In this document: piece after piece, positions 1 to 7,294 of the stretch
Numbering within the stretch: position 1 is the first letter of the stretch
Layout of the letters: the number at the start of each line of letters is the position of its first letter
Origin: Acholeplasmatales bacterium
Lineage (GTDB): Bacteria > Bacillota_I > Bacilli_A > Acholeplasmatales > Anaeroplasmataceae
DNA: 10,845 nt
Assembly (NCBI GenBank): GCA_016282815.1
Contig: JAEELU010000161.1
Span: forward strand, 1-10,845
Direction of reading: 5' to 3'
The notes under the pieces: generated by a model
What the model was told of the DNA's origin: nothing
Database searches by the model: none
The model's input: the letters and a program-made list of their open reading frames with translations, nothing else
Made by a program: the position numbers and the translations under genes

Positions 1-647
1 ATATAGAATAATAAGTCATTATTCTTATGTCTTCTTGGTAGTTTGAATAGATTAACACCTAAAGCTATAAATACACCTGCAACTGTAGATAGTATTCTGT
101 TTAGACCAAATACTGCCTCACCTAAGAAATTAGCAGTTTGGTTATATCTATTAACTATCATACCCATTGGATTAATAGTTACTGATATAAATGTTAGGAT
201 ACCAACGAATATTGCAGATTTTTTATGTACAGCATTACCGAACATTACAACAACTAATACTCCTATTGTAACAAGTGAATATGGAAGTATATACTGCCAT
301 GGGCTGAATCCTTCACCTAGGTTTGGCCAATCAAAGAAATCATTACCTGATATTAAACCAATTAAGCCATAGCCAATTGTTAGTGCTATACCAACTATAC
401 CACCAAGTAGTGAGGCTATAACTCTATTCTTAGCCTGCTCAATACTTTGCTTTTTTGATGGATATAGCGAATAAGCTGCAGCTATACCAGCAAAGAACGG
501 ACTAAAGAAATCTGAAAATCTAAATCCAGTTGGTTGGTTGTATAGACCTGTTCTATCATCTATAATTCTAAGTATTATATAAAATAGCATACCAAGACCA
601 ATACTTAATGCAGTTTTTAATGTTCTAAGTCCGATTTTGCGGAACAT
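1..647 (-). CDS. FUSC / aromatic acid exporter (ArAE_1-like) family membrane protein, C-terminus cut by window edge
   Basis: The frame stays open for 215 complete codons and leaves the window at base 1, so only the N-terminal part is present. The start ATG at 647-645 has AGGGTG seven bases upstream. I see about six hydrophobic segments, near residues 12-29, 51-62, 76-99, 120-139, 145-158 and 185-201. The order of features matches the FUSC/DUF939 membrane domain: a basic N-terminus (MFRKIGLRTLKTA), a short 'FFAGIAAAYSLYPS' segment, then 'KNRVIASLLGGIVGIAL', and finally 'NRILSTVAGVFIALGVNLF' followed by a basic tail. Members are inner-membrane proteins assigned to export of aromatic acids or similar compounds, but most are untested and the substrate is unknown. 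The gene lies 14 bases after leuS and probably shares its transcript. The sequence after residue 205 (PRRHKNNDLLFY) is soluble in character; in some Firmicutes this family carries an extra cytoplasmic domain, which cannot be judged here. Confidence 0.72.
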   Translation of the reverse strand, partial: MFRKIGLRTLKTALSIGLGMLFYIILRIIDDRTGLYNQPTGFRFSDFFSPFFAGIAAAYSLYPSKKQSIEQAKNRVIASLLGGIVGIALTIGYGLIGLISGNDFFDWPNLGEGFSPWQYILPYSLVTIGVLVVVMFGNAVHKKSAIFVGILTFISVTINPMGMIVNRYNQTANFLGEAVFGLNRILSTVAGVFIALGVNLFKLPRRHKNNDLLFY

Positions 648-661
648 AATTTATCACCCTA

Positions 662-3088
662 TTACTTAATAACAATGTTTACTATTTTACCTGGAACTAC
701 AATAACTTTAACAATCTCATGTCCTGAAATTGCATTCTTAACCTTTTCAAGCTCCTTAGCTTCTTTTTCTACCTCTTCCTTAGAAAGAGATTTATCTAGA
801 TCTATCTTATCCTTAAATTTACCATTAACACTTACAGCATATGTAACTGTATCAGCCTTACATAATGCTTCATCGTATGTAGGCCACTCAGCAAAGGCAA
901 TTGAGCCCTCATGACCTAAAGACTGCCACATTTCCTCACATACGTGTGGAGTAATTGGAGCCATAAGCTTAACTAAGCCCTCGATAAATCCAACATATAG
1001 CTTATCCTTCTTATAGCATTCATTAACAAATATCATTAGTTGTGATATAGCTGTGTTAAATGCTAAAGCCTCAAAGTCCTTAGTAACCTTTTTAACAGTT
1101 TGGTTATATAAAAGCTCTAATGACTTATCATATTCAGTAGTAAATTTAGCCTTGTATTGATCATCAGTAACAAGTCTAAATACTCTTTCGATGAAACGTC
1201 TTGCACCCTCAACACCTTGGTTACTCCATGGCTTTGATGCCTCAAGTGGTCCCATGAACATTTCATATAAACGAAGTGTATCAGCACCATATTTAGCTAT
1301 AATATCAGATGGATTAATTACATATTCAGGGAATCTCTTACCCATCTTAATACCATTTGAGCCTAGAATCATACCTTGGTGAACTAGCTTCTTAAATGGC
1401 TCCTTAACTGGAGATATACCCTTCTCATATAAATATCTATTCCAAATTCTTGAATACATTAGGTGACCTACTGCATGCTCAGGACCACCAATGTATAGAT
1501 CAACTGGCATCCAGTGCTTTAATAATTCCTTATTAGCAAGCTCCTTATCGTTCTTTGGATCAATATATCTTAGGAAATACCAACTTGAGCCAGCTGAACC
1601 AGGCATTGTAGATGTTTCTCTTACACCCTTAACACCATTCTTGTTATAGTTCTTCCACTCAGTTGCGTTTTCTAGTGGTGCCTTACCATTTTTACCCTTA
1701 TAATCGTCAAGCTCAGGTAGGATTAATGGAAGCTCATCATCAGGTAATACATATACACCATTATCTGTATGAACAACAGGTACTGGCTCACCCCAATATC
1801 TTTGACGAGCAAATATCCACTCTCTGAATTTATAATTAACTGTTCTTTTTGCAACACCCATCTTTTCAAGCTTAGATGTGATTGCTTCCTTAGCCTCTTC
1901 AACTGTTAAGCCAGAGAATTCAGCTGAATTAATAAGCTTACAGCCCTTACCTAGATAGTCTTGCTTTTCAAATGCACATTCAGATACATCTCTTCCATCG
2001 ATTACCTGAATCATAGGAATATTATGTGCTACAGCATATTCAAAGTCTCTTTGGTCATGTGAAGGTACTGCCATAACTGCACCTGTACCATAGTTAGCTA
2101 AAACGAAATCACCCATATAAAGTGGAACTTCCTTACCGTTAACTGGGTTGATTGCATATAAGCCACCAAGAACACATCCTGTCTTTGTCTTATTTAATTC
2201 TGTTCTATCAAGATCACTCTTCTTAGATGTTTCCTCGATATAGGCCTTAACCTCATCAAGGTTTGTTACTCTATCAAGTAATCCCTTAACGATATCTCCA
2301 TCTGGTGCTAAAACCATGAATGTGATACCATAAATTGTTTCTATACAAGTTGTAAAGATTGAGAATTTTCCGCCACCAACAATTTTGAATTCTACCTCAA
2401 CACCAGTAGATTTACCAATCCAGTTTCTCTGCATTTCCTTTGTTGATTCAGGCCAATCAATTTCATTTAAGCCATCAAGTAGCTTTTCTGCGAATGCTGG
2501 CTGATCGATAACCCATTGCTTCATGTTCTTTCTGATAACAGGATAACCACCACGCTCACTCTTACCATCGATAACCTCATCATTTGATAATACACAGCCT
2601 AGCTCCTCACACCAGTTAACTGGCATATCGATATATTTTGCATATCCATCATTGTATAGATTCTTAAAAATCCATTGTGTCCAATGATAGAAGCTTGGGT
2701 CAGATGTTGCAATACATTTATCCCAATCATAATCAAAGCCTAGCTCCTTAAGCTGCTTTGTAAATGTCTCTATATTCTTTTGTGTGAATCCATTTGGATT
2801 GTTTCCAGTTGAAATAGCATATTGCTCTGCAGGAAGTCCGAATGAGTCATATCCCATTGGGTGTAATACATTATAGCCCTGCATCCTTTTCATTCTCGAA
2901 ACGATATCAGTTGCAGTATATCCCTCAGGATGTCCAGCATGAAGACCAACTCCAGATGGATATGGGAACATGTCTAATGCATAAAACTTAGGCTTAGAGA
3001 AATCCCATAAATCAGTCTTGAATGTCTGATTATCCTCCCAGTATTTTTGCCATTTCTTTTCAATTTCAATATGTTTATATTCACTCAT
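662..3088 (-). CDS. leuS: Leucyl-tRNA synthetase (class Ia)
   Basis: This enzyme charges tRNA-Leu with leucine in the cytoplasm. The protein has 808 residues, normal for bacterial LeuRS. The start at 3088 is chosen because AAGGTGGAG sits eight bases before it; a longer reading from 3121 would place the ribosome site inside the gene. Visible landmarks are the HIGH-type motif HAGH (50-53) in 'FPYPSGVGLHAGHPEGYTAT', the Cys-containing connective region with 'SERGGYPV' (178-184), the CP1 editing domain (about 225-420) with 'GTGAVMAVPSHDQRDFEYA' around D345, the 'FAREW/ARQRYWGEP'-like stretch near 422-435, 'TMPGSAGSSWYFLRY' (494-508), and the KMSKS-type loop at 581-585, which here reads KMGKR. The C-terminal tRNA-binding part (about 650-808) is complete. 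Two signature motifs differ from the textbook form: the editing-site TTRPDT reads TTCIET (246-251), and KMSKS reads KMGKR. Both may be lineage forms. The gene has its own promoter and no T-box leader is visible. Confidence 0.97.
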   Translation of the reverse strand: MSEYKHIEIEKKWQKYWEDNQTFKTDLWDFSKPKFYALDMFPYPSGVGLHAGHPEGYTATDIVSRMKRMQGYNVLHPMGYDSFGLPAEQYAISTGNNPNGFTQKNIETFTKQLKELGFDYDWDKCIATSDPSFYHWTQWIFKNLYNDGYAKYIDMPVNWCEELGCVLSNDEVIDGKSERGGYPVIRKNMKQWVIDQPAFAEKLLDGLNEIDWPESTKEMQRNWIGKSTGVEVEFKIVGGGKFSIFTTCIETIYGITFMVLAPDGDIVKGLLDRVTNLDEVKAYIEETSKKSDLDRTELNKTKTGCVLGGLYAINPVNGKEVPLYMGDFVLANYGTGAVMAVPSHDQRDFEYAVAHNIPMIQVIDGRDVSECAFEKQDYLGKGCKLINSAEFSGLTVEEAKEAITSKLEKMGVAKRTVNYKFREWIFARQRYWGEPVPVVHTDNGVYVLPDDELPLILPELDDYKGKNGKAPLENATEWKNYNKNGVKGVRETSTMPGSAGSSWYFLRYIDPKNDKELANKELLKHWMPVDLYIGGPEHAVGHLMYSRIWNRYLYEKGISPVKEPFKKLVHQGMILGSNGIKMGKRFPEYVINPSDIIAKYGADTLRLYEMFMGPLEASKPWSNQGVEGARRFIERVFRLVTDDQYKAKFTTEYDKSLELLYNQTVKKVTKDFEALAFNTAISQLMIFVNECYKKDKLYVGFIEGLVKLMAPITPHVCEEMWQSLGHEGSIAFAEWPTYDEALCKADTVTYAVSVNGKFKDKIDLDKSLSKEEVEKEAKELEKVKNAISGHEIVKVIVVPGKIVNIVIK

Positions 3089-3096
3089 AATAAAAT

Positions 3097-3105
3097 CTCC
3101 ACCTT
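3097..3105 (-). promoter_or_regulatory. Ribosome binding site deciding the leuS start
   Basis: AAGGTGGAG on the minus strand lies eight bases before the ATG at 3088. It supports MSEYKHIEIEKK as the true N-terminus, which matches the usual LeuRS start, rather than the in-frame ATG at 3121. Confidence 0.8.
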
Positions 3106-3120
3106 TACTACATAAATACA

Positions 3121-3149
3121 CTTATAACATTTTAACACATTATTTACAA
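3121..3149 (-). promoter_or_regulatory. Probable sigma-A type promoter of leuS
   Basis: On the minus strand TTGTAA (3149-3144) and TATAAG (3126-3121) are 17 bases apart, and TGT directly before TATAAG gives an extended -10 element. Transcription would begin about 25-30 bases before the leuS start. It lies downstream of the terminator of the preceding unit, as expected for an independent leuS transcript. In such AT-rich DNA other pairs can be drawn, so the exact choice is inference. Confidence 0.5.
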
Positions 3150-3195
3150 ATTTTATAGAGAATTTTCAAAAGTTGAAATAAAAGCGGTTTTAAAG

Positions 3196-3226
3196 TAATT
3201 ATTTATAATAATTAAATAAGCTTATT
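3196..3226. repeat. Adjacent AT-rich inverted repeat and 12-base palindrome upstream of leuS
   Basis: TAATTATT (3196-3203) and AATAATTA (3207-3214) form a perfect eight-base inverted repeat around a three-base spacer. It is followed without a gap by the perfect palindrome AATAAGCTTATT (3215-3226). The pair sits between the terminator of the upstream unit and the leuS promoter, about 47 bases above the -35 element. It could be an operator, an upstream promoter element, or chance in AT-rich DNA. No function is claimed. Confidence 0.45.
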
Positions 3227-3241
3227 CTATGCTTTATGACA

Positions 3242-3266
3242 ATAAAAAAACGCCATATAAATGGCG
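3242..3266 (-). terminator. Intrinsic terminator closing the apt-to-membrane-protein unit
   Basis: Reading the minus strand, CGCCAT (3266-3261), a four-base loop TTAT, and ATGGCG (3256-3251) form a perfect six-base stem. Seven T residues (3250-3244) follow directly. It begins four bases after the stop codon of the 136-residue membrane protein gene, the standard position for a Rho-independent terminator. It separates that unit from leuS. Confidence 0.85.
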
Positions 3267-3270
3267 AATT

Positions 3271-3681
3271 TTAAGCATTGTTATTAACCTTAAATTTAGG
3301 CTTATCATCCTTGAATTTGTAATTAAGAAATACGAATACACCTATAATAATTGCAGTACCTAAATATGATAATAGCCAGTACAAATAAAAGAATTTTTCA
3401 TAGCCACCAACATATTTAACTAAATAATATGCTCCACAGTTTAATACACAGTATGTAGCATGTAATACTAATGTGAATTTTAATGAGCTATATTCCTTAA
3501 TAAAGTACTCCTTAAAGCCTACTAAAATTATGTTTAATATTGATACACCCATCAATATCCAAAGGGTAATATAATACCCTAAAACATCTGTTTTAAAAAT
3601 GATTAATAATGTTATTATTGCTACTATAGTAGCAACATTAATAAAATACTGTAATGAATTAAATAAAATCTTTCTATTCAT
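3271..3681 (-). CDS. Uncharacterised small membrane protein with four predicted helices
   Basis: I do not recognise the family. The product has 136 residues with four strongly hydrophobic stretches, near 11-30, 36-56, 67-89 and 96-121. The segments between helices 2 and 3 (GFKEYFIKEYSSLK) and the tail (NYKFKDDKPKFKVNNNA) are lysine-rich, so by the positive-inside rule both probably face the cytoplasm. No signal peptide cleavage site or catalytic motif is visible. The start at 3681 follows AAAGTGAT, which overlaps the TGA stop of the cinA-type gene; the gap between the genes is four bases, so translation is probably coupled. It is the last gene before an intrinsic terminator. In many Firmicutes the neighbourhood of rimO and cinA holds pgsA, but this protein lacks the D-G-x2-A-R phosphatidyltransferase motif and is too short to be it. 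Confidence 0.8.
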   Translation of the reverse strand: MNRKILFNSLQYFINVATIVAIITLLIIFKTDVLGYYITLWILMGVSILNIILVGFKEYFIKEYSSLKFTLVLHATYCVLNCGAYYLVKYVGGYEKFFYLYWLLSYLGTAIIIGVFVFLNYKFKDDKPKFKVNNNA

Positions 3682-3685
3682 ATTA

Positions 3686-4156
3686 TCACTTTAATATGCT
3701 TAAAAGCATCTCAAATGCGTAATCAGCAGCAGCCTTTCTTACATTATTTCTTCCGATATCCTTAAATGAAATAATTTGTGTTGTAACTACACCATTTACA
3801 CATACTCCGAAGCAAACATTACCGATAGGAACATTACCATCAGTTGAGGGTCCTGCAATACCAGTTACGCCTACTCCTACCTCTGCTCCTGTAGCCTCAC
3901 ATACACCAAGTGCCATCTCATAAGCAACATCCTCACTTACAACACCATATAAATCGATAGTTTGCTTACTAACGTTAAGGTATTTCATTTTTGCCTCATT
4001 TGAATATGTAACAAATGATTCATTTAATACCCTTGATGCGTTAGGAACATTTATCAGCTTTGCAGCACATAGGCCACCAGTAATTGATTCCGCAAAGGCG
4101 ATATGATACTCCTTTTCCATTAAAATATTAACTACTAAATCTTCTACATTCTCCAT
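3686..4156 (-). CDS. Stand-alone CinA C-terminal domain protein, nicotinamide-nucleotide amidohydrolase (PncC) type
   Basis: The product has 156 residues and corresponds to the C-terminal domain only of CinA. Family signatures are in order: 'AFAESITGGLCAAKL' (20-34), 'SFVTYSNEAKMKYL' (47-60), 'GVVSEDVAYEMA' (71-82) and 'GVGVTGIAGPSTDG' (94-107). Stand-alone proteins of this kind (PncC/YgaD) deamidate nicotinamide mononucleotide to nicotinate mononucleotide, returning it to NAD synthesis; that activity is inferred from the family. The N-terminal MoCF-like domain of full CinA (about 400 residues) is absent, and no remnant is visible because rimO ends only 15 bases upstream. The start at 4156 has GGAGGT six bases upstream. 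The gene ends in TGA followed at once by an in-frame TAA. Order rimO then cinA is common in Firmicutes. Confidence 0.93.
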   Translation of the reverse strand: MENVEDLVVNILMEKEYHIAFAESITGGLCAAKLINVPNASRVLNESFVTYSNEAKMKYLNVSKQTIDLYGVVSEDVAYEMALGVCEATGAEVGVGVTGIAGPSTDGNVPIGNVCFGVCVNGVVTTQIISFKDIGRNNVRKAAADYAFEMLLSILK

Positions 4157-4171
4157 TACAATACCTCCACA

Positions 4172-5482
4172 TTAATTTTCAAAAACTGCTTCGCCAGTTA
4201 AAGAATATTCATCACAATCAAGTATCTTAACAGATATTCTCTCACCAAGCTCAAGCTCCTTAATTGAAGCTACATAAATACAACCATCTATATCATCAGG
4301 AGCGTATTCATCTGATCTTGCTGTATACATAAATGATTCCTCATCATATCCTGTGATGAAGCAACCATCTATTATAGTATTTAATCTCTTAGTGTTTAAT
4401 TCTAAGGCTATCTTAGCCTGCTCAGCCATTAGCCTTTCATACCTTCTATTCTTAGTATCATTAGAGATAACATTAGGGTATTCACAGGCCTTAGTGCCCT
4501 CCTCTAATGAGAATGTAAATGCACCTAATCTATCGAATTTAATATCCTTGATAAATTCAATTAGATTATCTACATCCTCCTCTTCCTCATATGGGAAGCC
4601 TACTATCATAGTAGTTCTAATAATCGCATCAGGAATTAGGCTTCTAATCTTATGGAATAAATTAACGATTAGCTCCTTATTGCTTCTACGATACATAGCC
4701 TTAAGTATCTTATCCTCAGAATGCTGAATAGGTATGTCAAAATAATGCATCATCTTATCATTATCCTTGATAAAATCAATTAGCTCATCTGTAACAACCT
4801 CAGGATATAGATATAATAATCTAATCTTAAAATTACCTTCTATTTTTACAAGCTCTCTTAATAGCTCTACAAGCATTAATCTCTTAGTTAAATCATAGCC
4901 ATATTTAGTAGTATCCTGTGATATTAAATTAATCTCATATGCTCCTTCAGATACAGCCTTTTTAACCTCAGCTACGATATCATCTATCTCTCTTGATTTA
5001 AGCTTTCCTCTTATAAGAGGAATAGCACAGAATGCACATCTATTTAAGCAGCCATCAGATATCTTAATATATCTCATATAATTAGGTTCAGTATTGATTC
5101 TTGACAATGAATCAAATTCACCATCAAATACAAATCTTGAATTCATTACATCTGATATAATCTTCTTTACATCCTTATATTCATCGATAGTAATAAATCT
5201 ATCAACCTCTGGTAATAGCTTAACTAGCTCATCCTTGTATCTTTGTGATAGGCAGCCACAAACAACCATTTTAGAGTCCTTCTTTTTATAATCAGAATAT
5301 TCTAAAATAGTATCTATTGCTTCCTTACGTGCAGATTCGATAAACGCACATGTATTTATTAATATTAAATCAGCATCATTAGGGTCATCGATTAATTCAA
5401 CACCTTTACCTAACGCACCTAAAATCATTTCACTATCAACCTTGTTTTTACTACAGCCAAGTGAAATCATAAATAATTTCAT
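4172..5482 (-). CDS. rimO: Ribosomal protein S12 (Asp) methylthiotransferase RimO, radical SAM enzyme
   Basis: RimO adds a methylthio group to the conserved aspartate of ribosomal protein S12, using two 4Fe-4S clusters and S-adenosylmethionine. The product has 436 residues, the family's usual length. The N-terminal UPF0004 domain opens with 'ISLGCSKNKVDSEMILG', typical of RimO rather than MiaB, and supplies cluster cysteines C10, C45 (INTCAFIES) and probably C77 (CGCLSQRY). The radical SAM motif CxxxCxxC is C145, C149 and C152 in 'SDGCLNRCAFCAIPLIRG'. The TIM-barrel part continues to about 360, with 'IPIQHSEDKILKAMYRR' and 'IVGFPYEEEEDVDNL'. A C-terminal TRAM domain (about 372-436) ends the protein and binds the substrate in this family. 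The start follows AGGAG eight bases upstream, which overlaps the TAG stop of the preceding gene, so the two are likely translationally coupled. Confidence 0.95.
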   Translation of the reverse strand: MKLFMISLGCSKNKVDSEMILGALGKGVELIDDPNDADLILINTCAFIESARKEAIDTILEYSDYKKKDSKMVVCGCLSQRYKDELVKLLPEVDRFITIDEYKDVKKIISDVMNSRFVFDGEFDSLSRINTEPNYMRYIKISDGCLNRCAFCAIPLIRGKLKSREIDDIVAEVKKAVSEGAYEINLISQDTTKYGYDLTKRLMLVELLRELVKIEGNFKIRLLYLYPEVVTDELIDFIKDNDKMMHYFDIPIQHSEDKILKAMYRRSNKELIVNLFHKIRSLIPDAIIRTTMIVGFPYEEEEDVDNLIEFIKDIKFDRLGAFTFSLEEGTKACEYPNVISNDTKNRRYERLMAEQAKIALELNTKRLNTIIDGCFITGYDEESFMYTARSDEYAPDDIDGCIYVASIKELELGERISVKILDCDEYSLTGEAVFEN

Positions 5483-5493
5483 TATTTAATCTC

Positions 5494-7293
5494 CTATAAA
5501 ACGAATATCATAGCGAATACAAAGCCTAATATAGCTAAAGTATAAAAGATAACCAAAACTGGATTTTTTCTTCTTAATAAACCAAATAGGAATCCAAGTA
5601 ATGCAGGTACACCAAATACTAATAGCTTAACATAGAATTTGCCAAAGCCTTCTGTAAACTTACCTGGCTTAAGGAAATTTAATCCAAGTGCTACTAATAC
5701 CACTGCGATAATTGACATTGCAAGACCTAAAGTCGCACCAAGTATTGCAGTTAATAGCTTCTTTCTACTTAATATTTTAGCCTTTACTCTATCAAGGTTA
5801 GTTTTAACCATGTAATATCTTTCTTCCTGCTGAAGTGTAATATAATCCTTCGTATTAGCATTTAGGAAGAATTTATAATCATTTAATGCATCATTTCTCT
5901 TATTTTCAAATACGATAACAGTAATACCCATGCCTAAGGCAAATACACCAAATGCTATACCAAGGATAATATTTAATAAGGCAAATGATTCCTTAATATC
6001 CTGGAATTTAGCATCAAATTCAATATTGTTAATTGCAATACCTATAGCAAATAAAGCAATTGCTAGGAAGCCAACTAATGCTGTATATGTAGCAAATCTT
6101 GTATTAGACTTAATTGATTTAATTTGTCTAAAGAAGATTTCATCATCATTATCTGGTCCTACTTCAATAGGCTTTTCGTTATACTCATCATTAATATTAG
6201 CACTATTAACTACTACAGTAGTTGGATTGTCATCATCATCAACAGGCTTAGCGTAAAGCTTAATAACCTTACCCTTCATGAAATCTTCAGTGATATATGT
6301 ATAGCAATATGGCTTATCGAAGATATACTTTCTTGGTTCAAGCTTCTTATTAACCTGGATACTACCATCCTTGAAATAATAAACAAAATCTAAATATGAT
6401 AAGTAAAGGCTTCTAGAAATATCCATTAAATTATCAAATGATACCTTGTTGATATCCTTCTTTTCAATTCTTTGTAGATATCCAGAATATTCCTTCTTAA
6501 TATCAATAAGCTTTTTTTGAATTAATACAGCCTTTTTTGTATATTCATATTTATCAAAATTATCATATAGCCACCAGAAGAATGAATCACTAACTATCTT
6601 TGTTAATTCATCCTCATCTATCTCACTCTTTAAAAGCTTTAATGAATAGAATACTGGGTTCTTTTCATTAGCTATTTTAATAGCCTCCTTAAATCCATAC
6701 TTACGTGATATCCATAGCATGAATTCATCAGTCTTCATAAGCTTAGTGGCTCTTCTAAAGCATTCCTCTTTTTCAATAATTATAGATTTAACCTTAGCCT
6801 CGAAAGATTCCTTATACTCAAATTCAAATAATGTTGATAGATACTTATATGTAAATTCATGATCAAAATATCTTTCAACAAAATACATATCTCTAAAGCA
6901 TTTATTTGTTGGGTCCATTCTTTCATAGCATCTTGTAATACCATGATCCTCAATAAAAGCGAAAATAATGTTGTTTTCAACATTTGGATTTCTTTTTACT
7001 ATTCCAATTAATTCATCGAATGTAATAGTCTCACCGTTAATTACTACTTCCTTTATATCTAGGAAATCATAAATAACAAATGTTAGAGCATTATTCTTAT
7101 ATTTAGATAAAGCTAAAATATCAACAAGATTCTTAACTCTATCCTTGTTGTTAGTTCTTTCCTTAAGGAATTTGACAAGCTTCTTAGGATTTTGATAAAT
7201 ATCCTGTACACCTAAATCAAAGTTTTCCTTATAGGCTAATGCTAGGCTATTAAGATCGTTGAATTCACTACCATTAAAAATGTATGGCTTCAT
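5494..7293 (-). CDS. Uncharacterised 599-residue protein: soluble N-terminal region plus five C-terminal membrane helices
   Basis: I do not recognise the family and assign no function. Residues 1-350 look soluble and helical, with many Lys, Glu, Tyr and Phe and no signal peptide. Two short stretches resemble each other: 'YIFNGSEFNDLNSLALAY' (4-21) and 'VVINGETITFDELIGIV' (83-99). Both have an N-G-(S/E) turn, then a D-L or D-E-L helix start, which hints at a duplicated small domain. An acidic, probably disordered linker covers about 351-386 (VDDDDN ... GPDNDDE). Hydrophobic segments follow near 399-421, 437-463, 513-538, 553-573 and 577-598, with a charged loop of about 50 residues (464-512) between the second and third. 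The start at 7293 lies one base after the dtd stop, and GAGGAG seven bases upstream lies inside the end of dtd. This arrangement suggests coupled translation. The gene ends in TAG, 11 bases before rimO. Confidence 0.88.
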   Translation of the reverse strand: MKPYIFNGSEFNDLNSLALAYKENFDLGVQDIYQNPKKLVKFLKERTNNKDRVKNLVDILALSKYKNNALTFVIYDFLDIKEVVINGETITFDELIGIVKRNPNVENNIIFAFIEDHGITRCYERMDPTNKCFRDMYFVERYFDHEFTYKYLSTLFEFEYKESFEAKVKSIIIEKEECFRRATKLMKTDEFMLWISRKYGFKEAIKIANEKNPVFYSLKLLKSEIDEDELTKIVSDSFFWWLYDNFDKYEYTKKAVLIQKKLIDIKKEYSGYLQRIEKKDINKVSFDNLMDISRSLYLSYLDFVYYFKDGSIQVNKKLEPRKYIFDKPYCYTYITEDFMKGKVIKLYAKPVDDDDNPTTVVVNSANINDEYNEKPIEVGPDNDDEIFFRQIKSIKSNTRFATYTALVGFLAIALFAIGIAINNIEFDAKFQDIKESFALLNIILGIAFGVFALGMGITVIVFENKRNDALNDYKFFLNANTKDYITLQQEERYYMVKTNLDRVKAKILSRKKLLTAILGATLGLAMSIIAVVLVALGLNFLKPGKFTEGFGKFYVKLLVFGVPALLGFLFGLLRRKNPVLVIFYTLAILGFVFAMIFVL

Positions 7294-7294
7294 A

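Noticed and set aside
43..372. Plus-strand open frame of 109 codons
   Set aside because: It lies wholly opposite the FUSC-type membrane protein gene, has no ribosome site and shows no recognisable domain. The same holds for the other plus-strand frames opposite leuS, rimO, rel and the 599-residue gene, and for the minus-strand frame 6780-6983 inside the latter.
3089..3270. T-box leader upstream of leuS
   Set aside because: The conserved T-box core (AGGGTGGNACCGCG) is absent on the minus strand, and the space left after the upstream terminator is too short.
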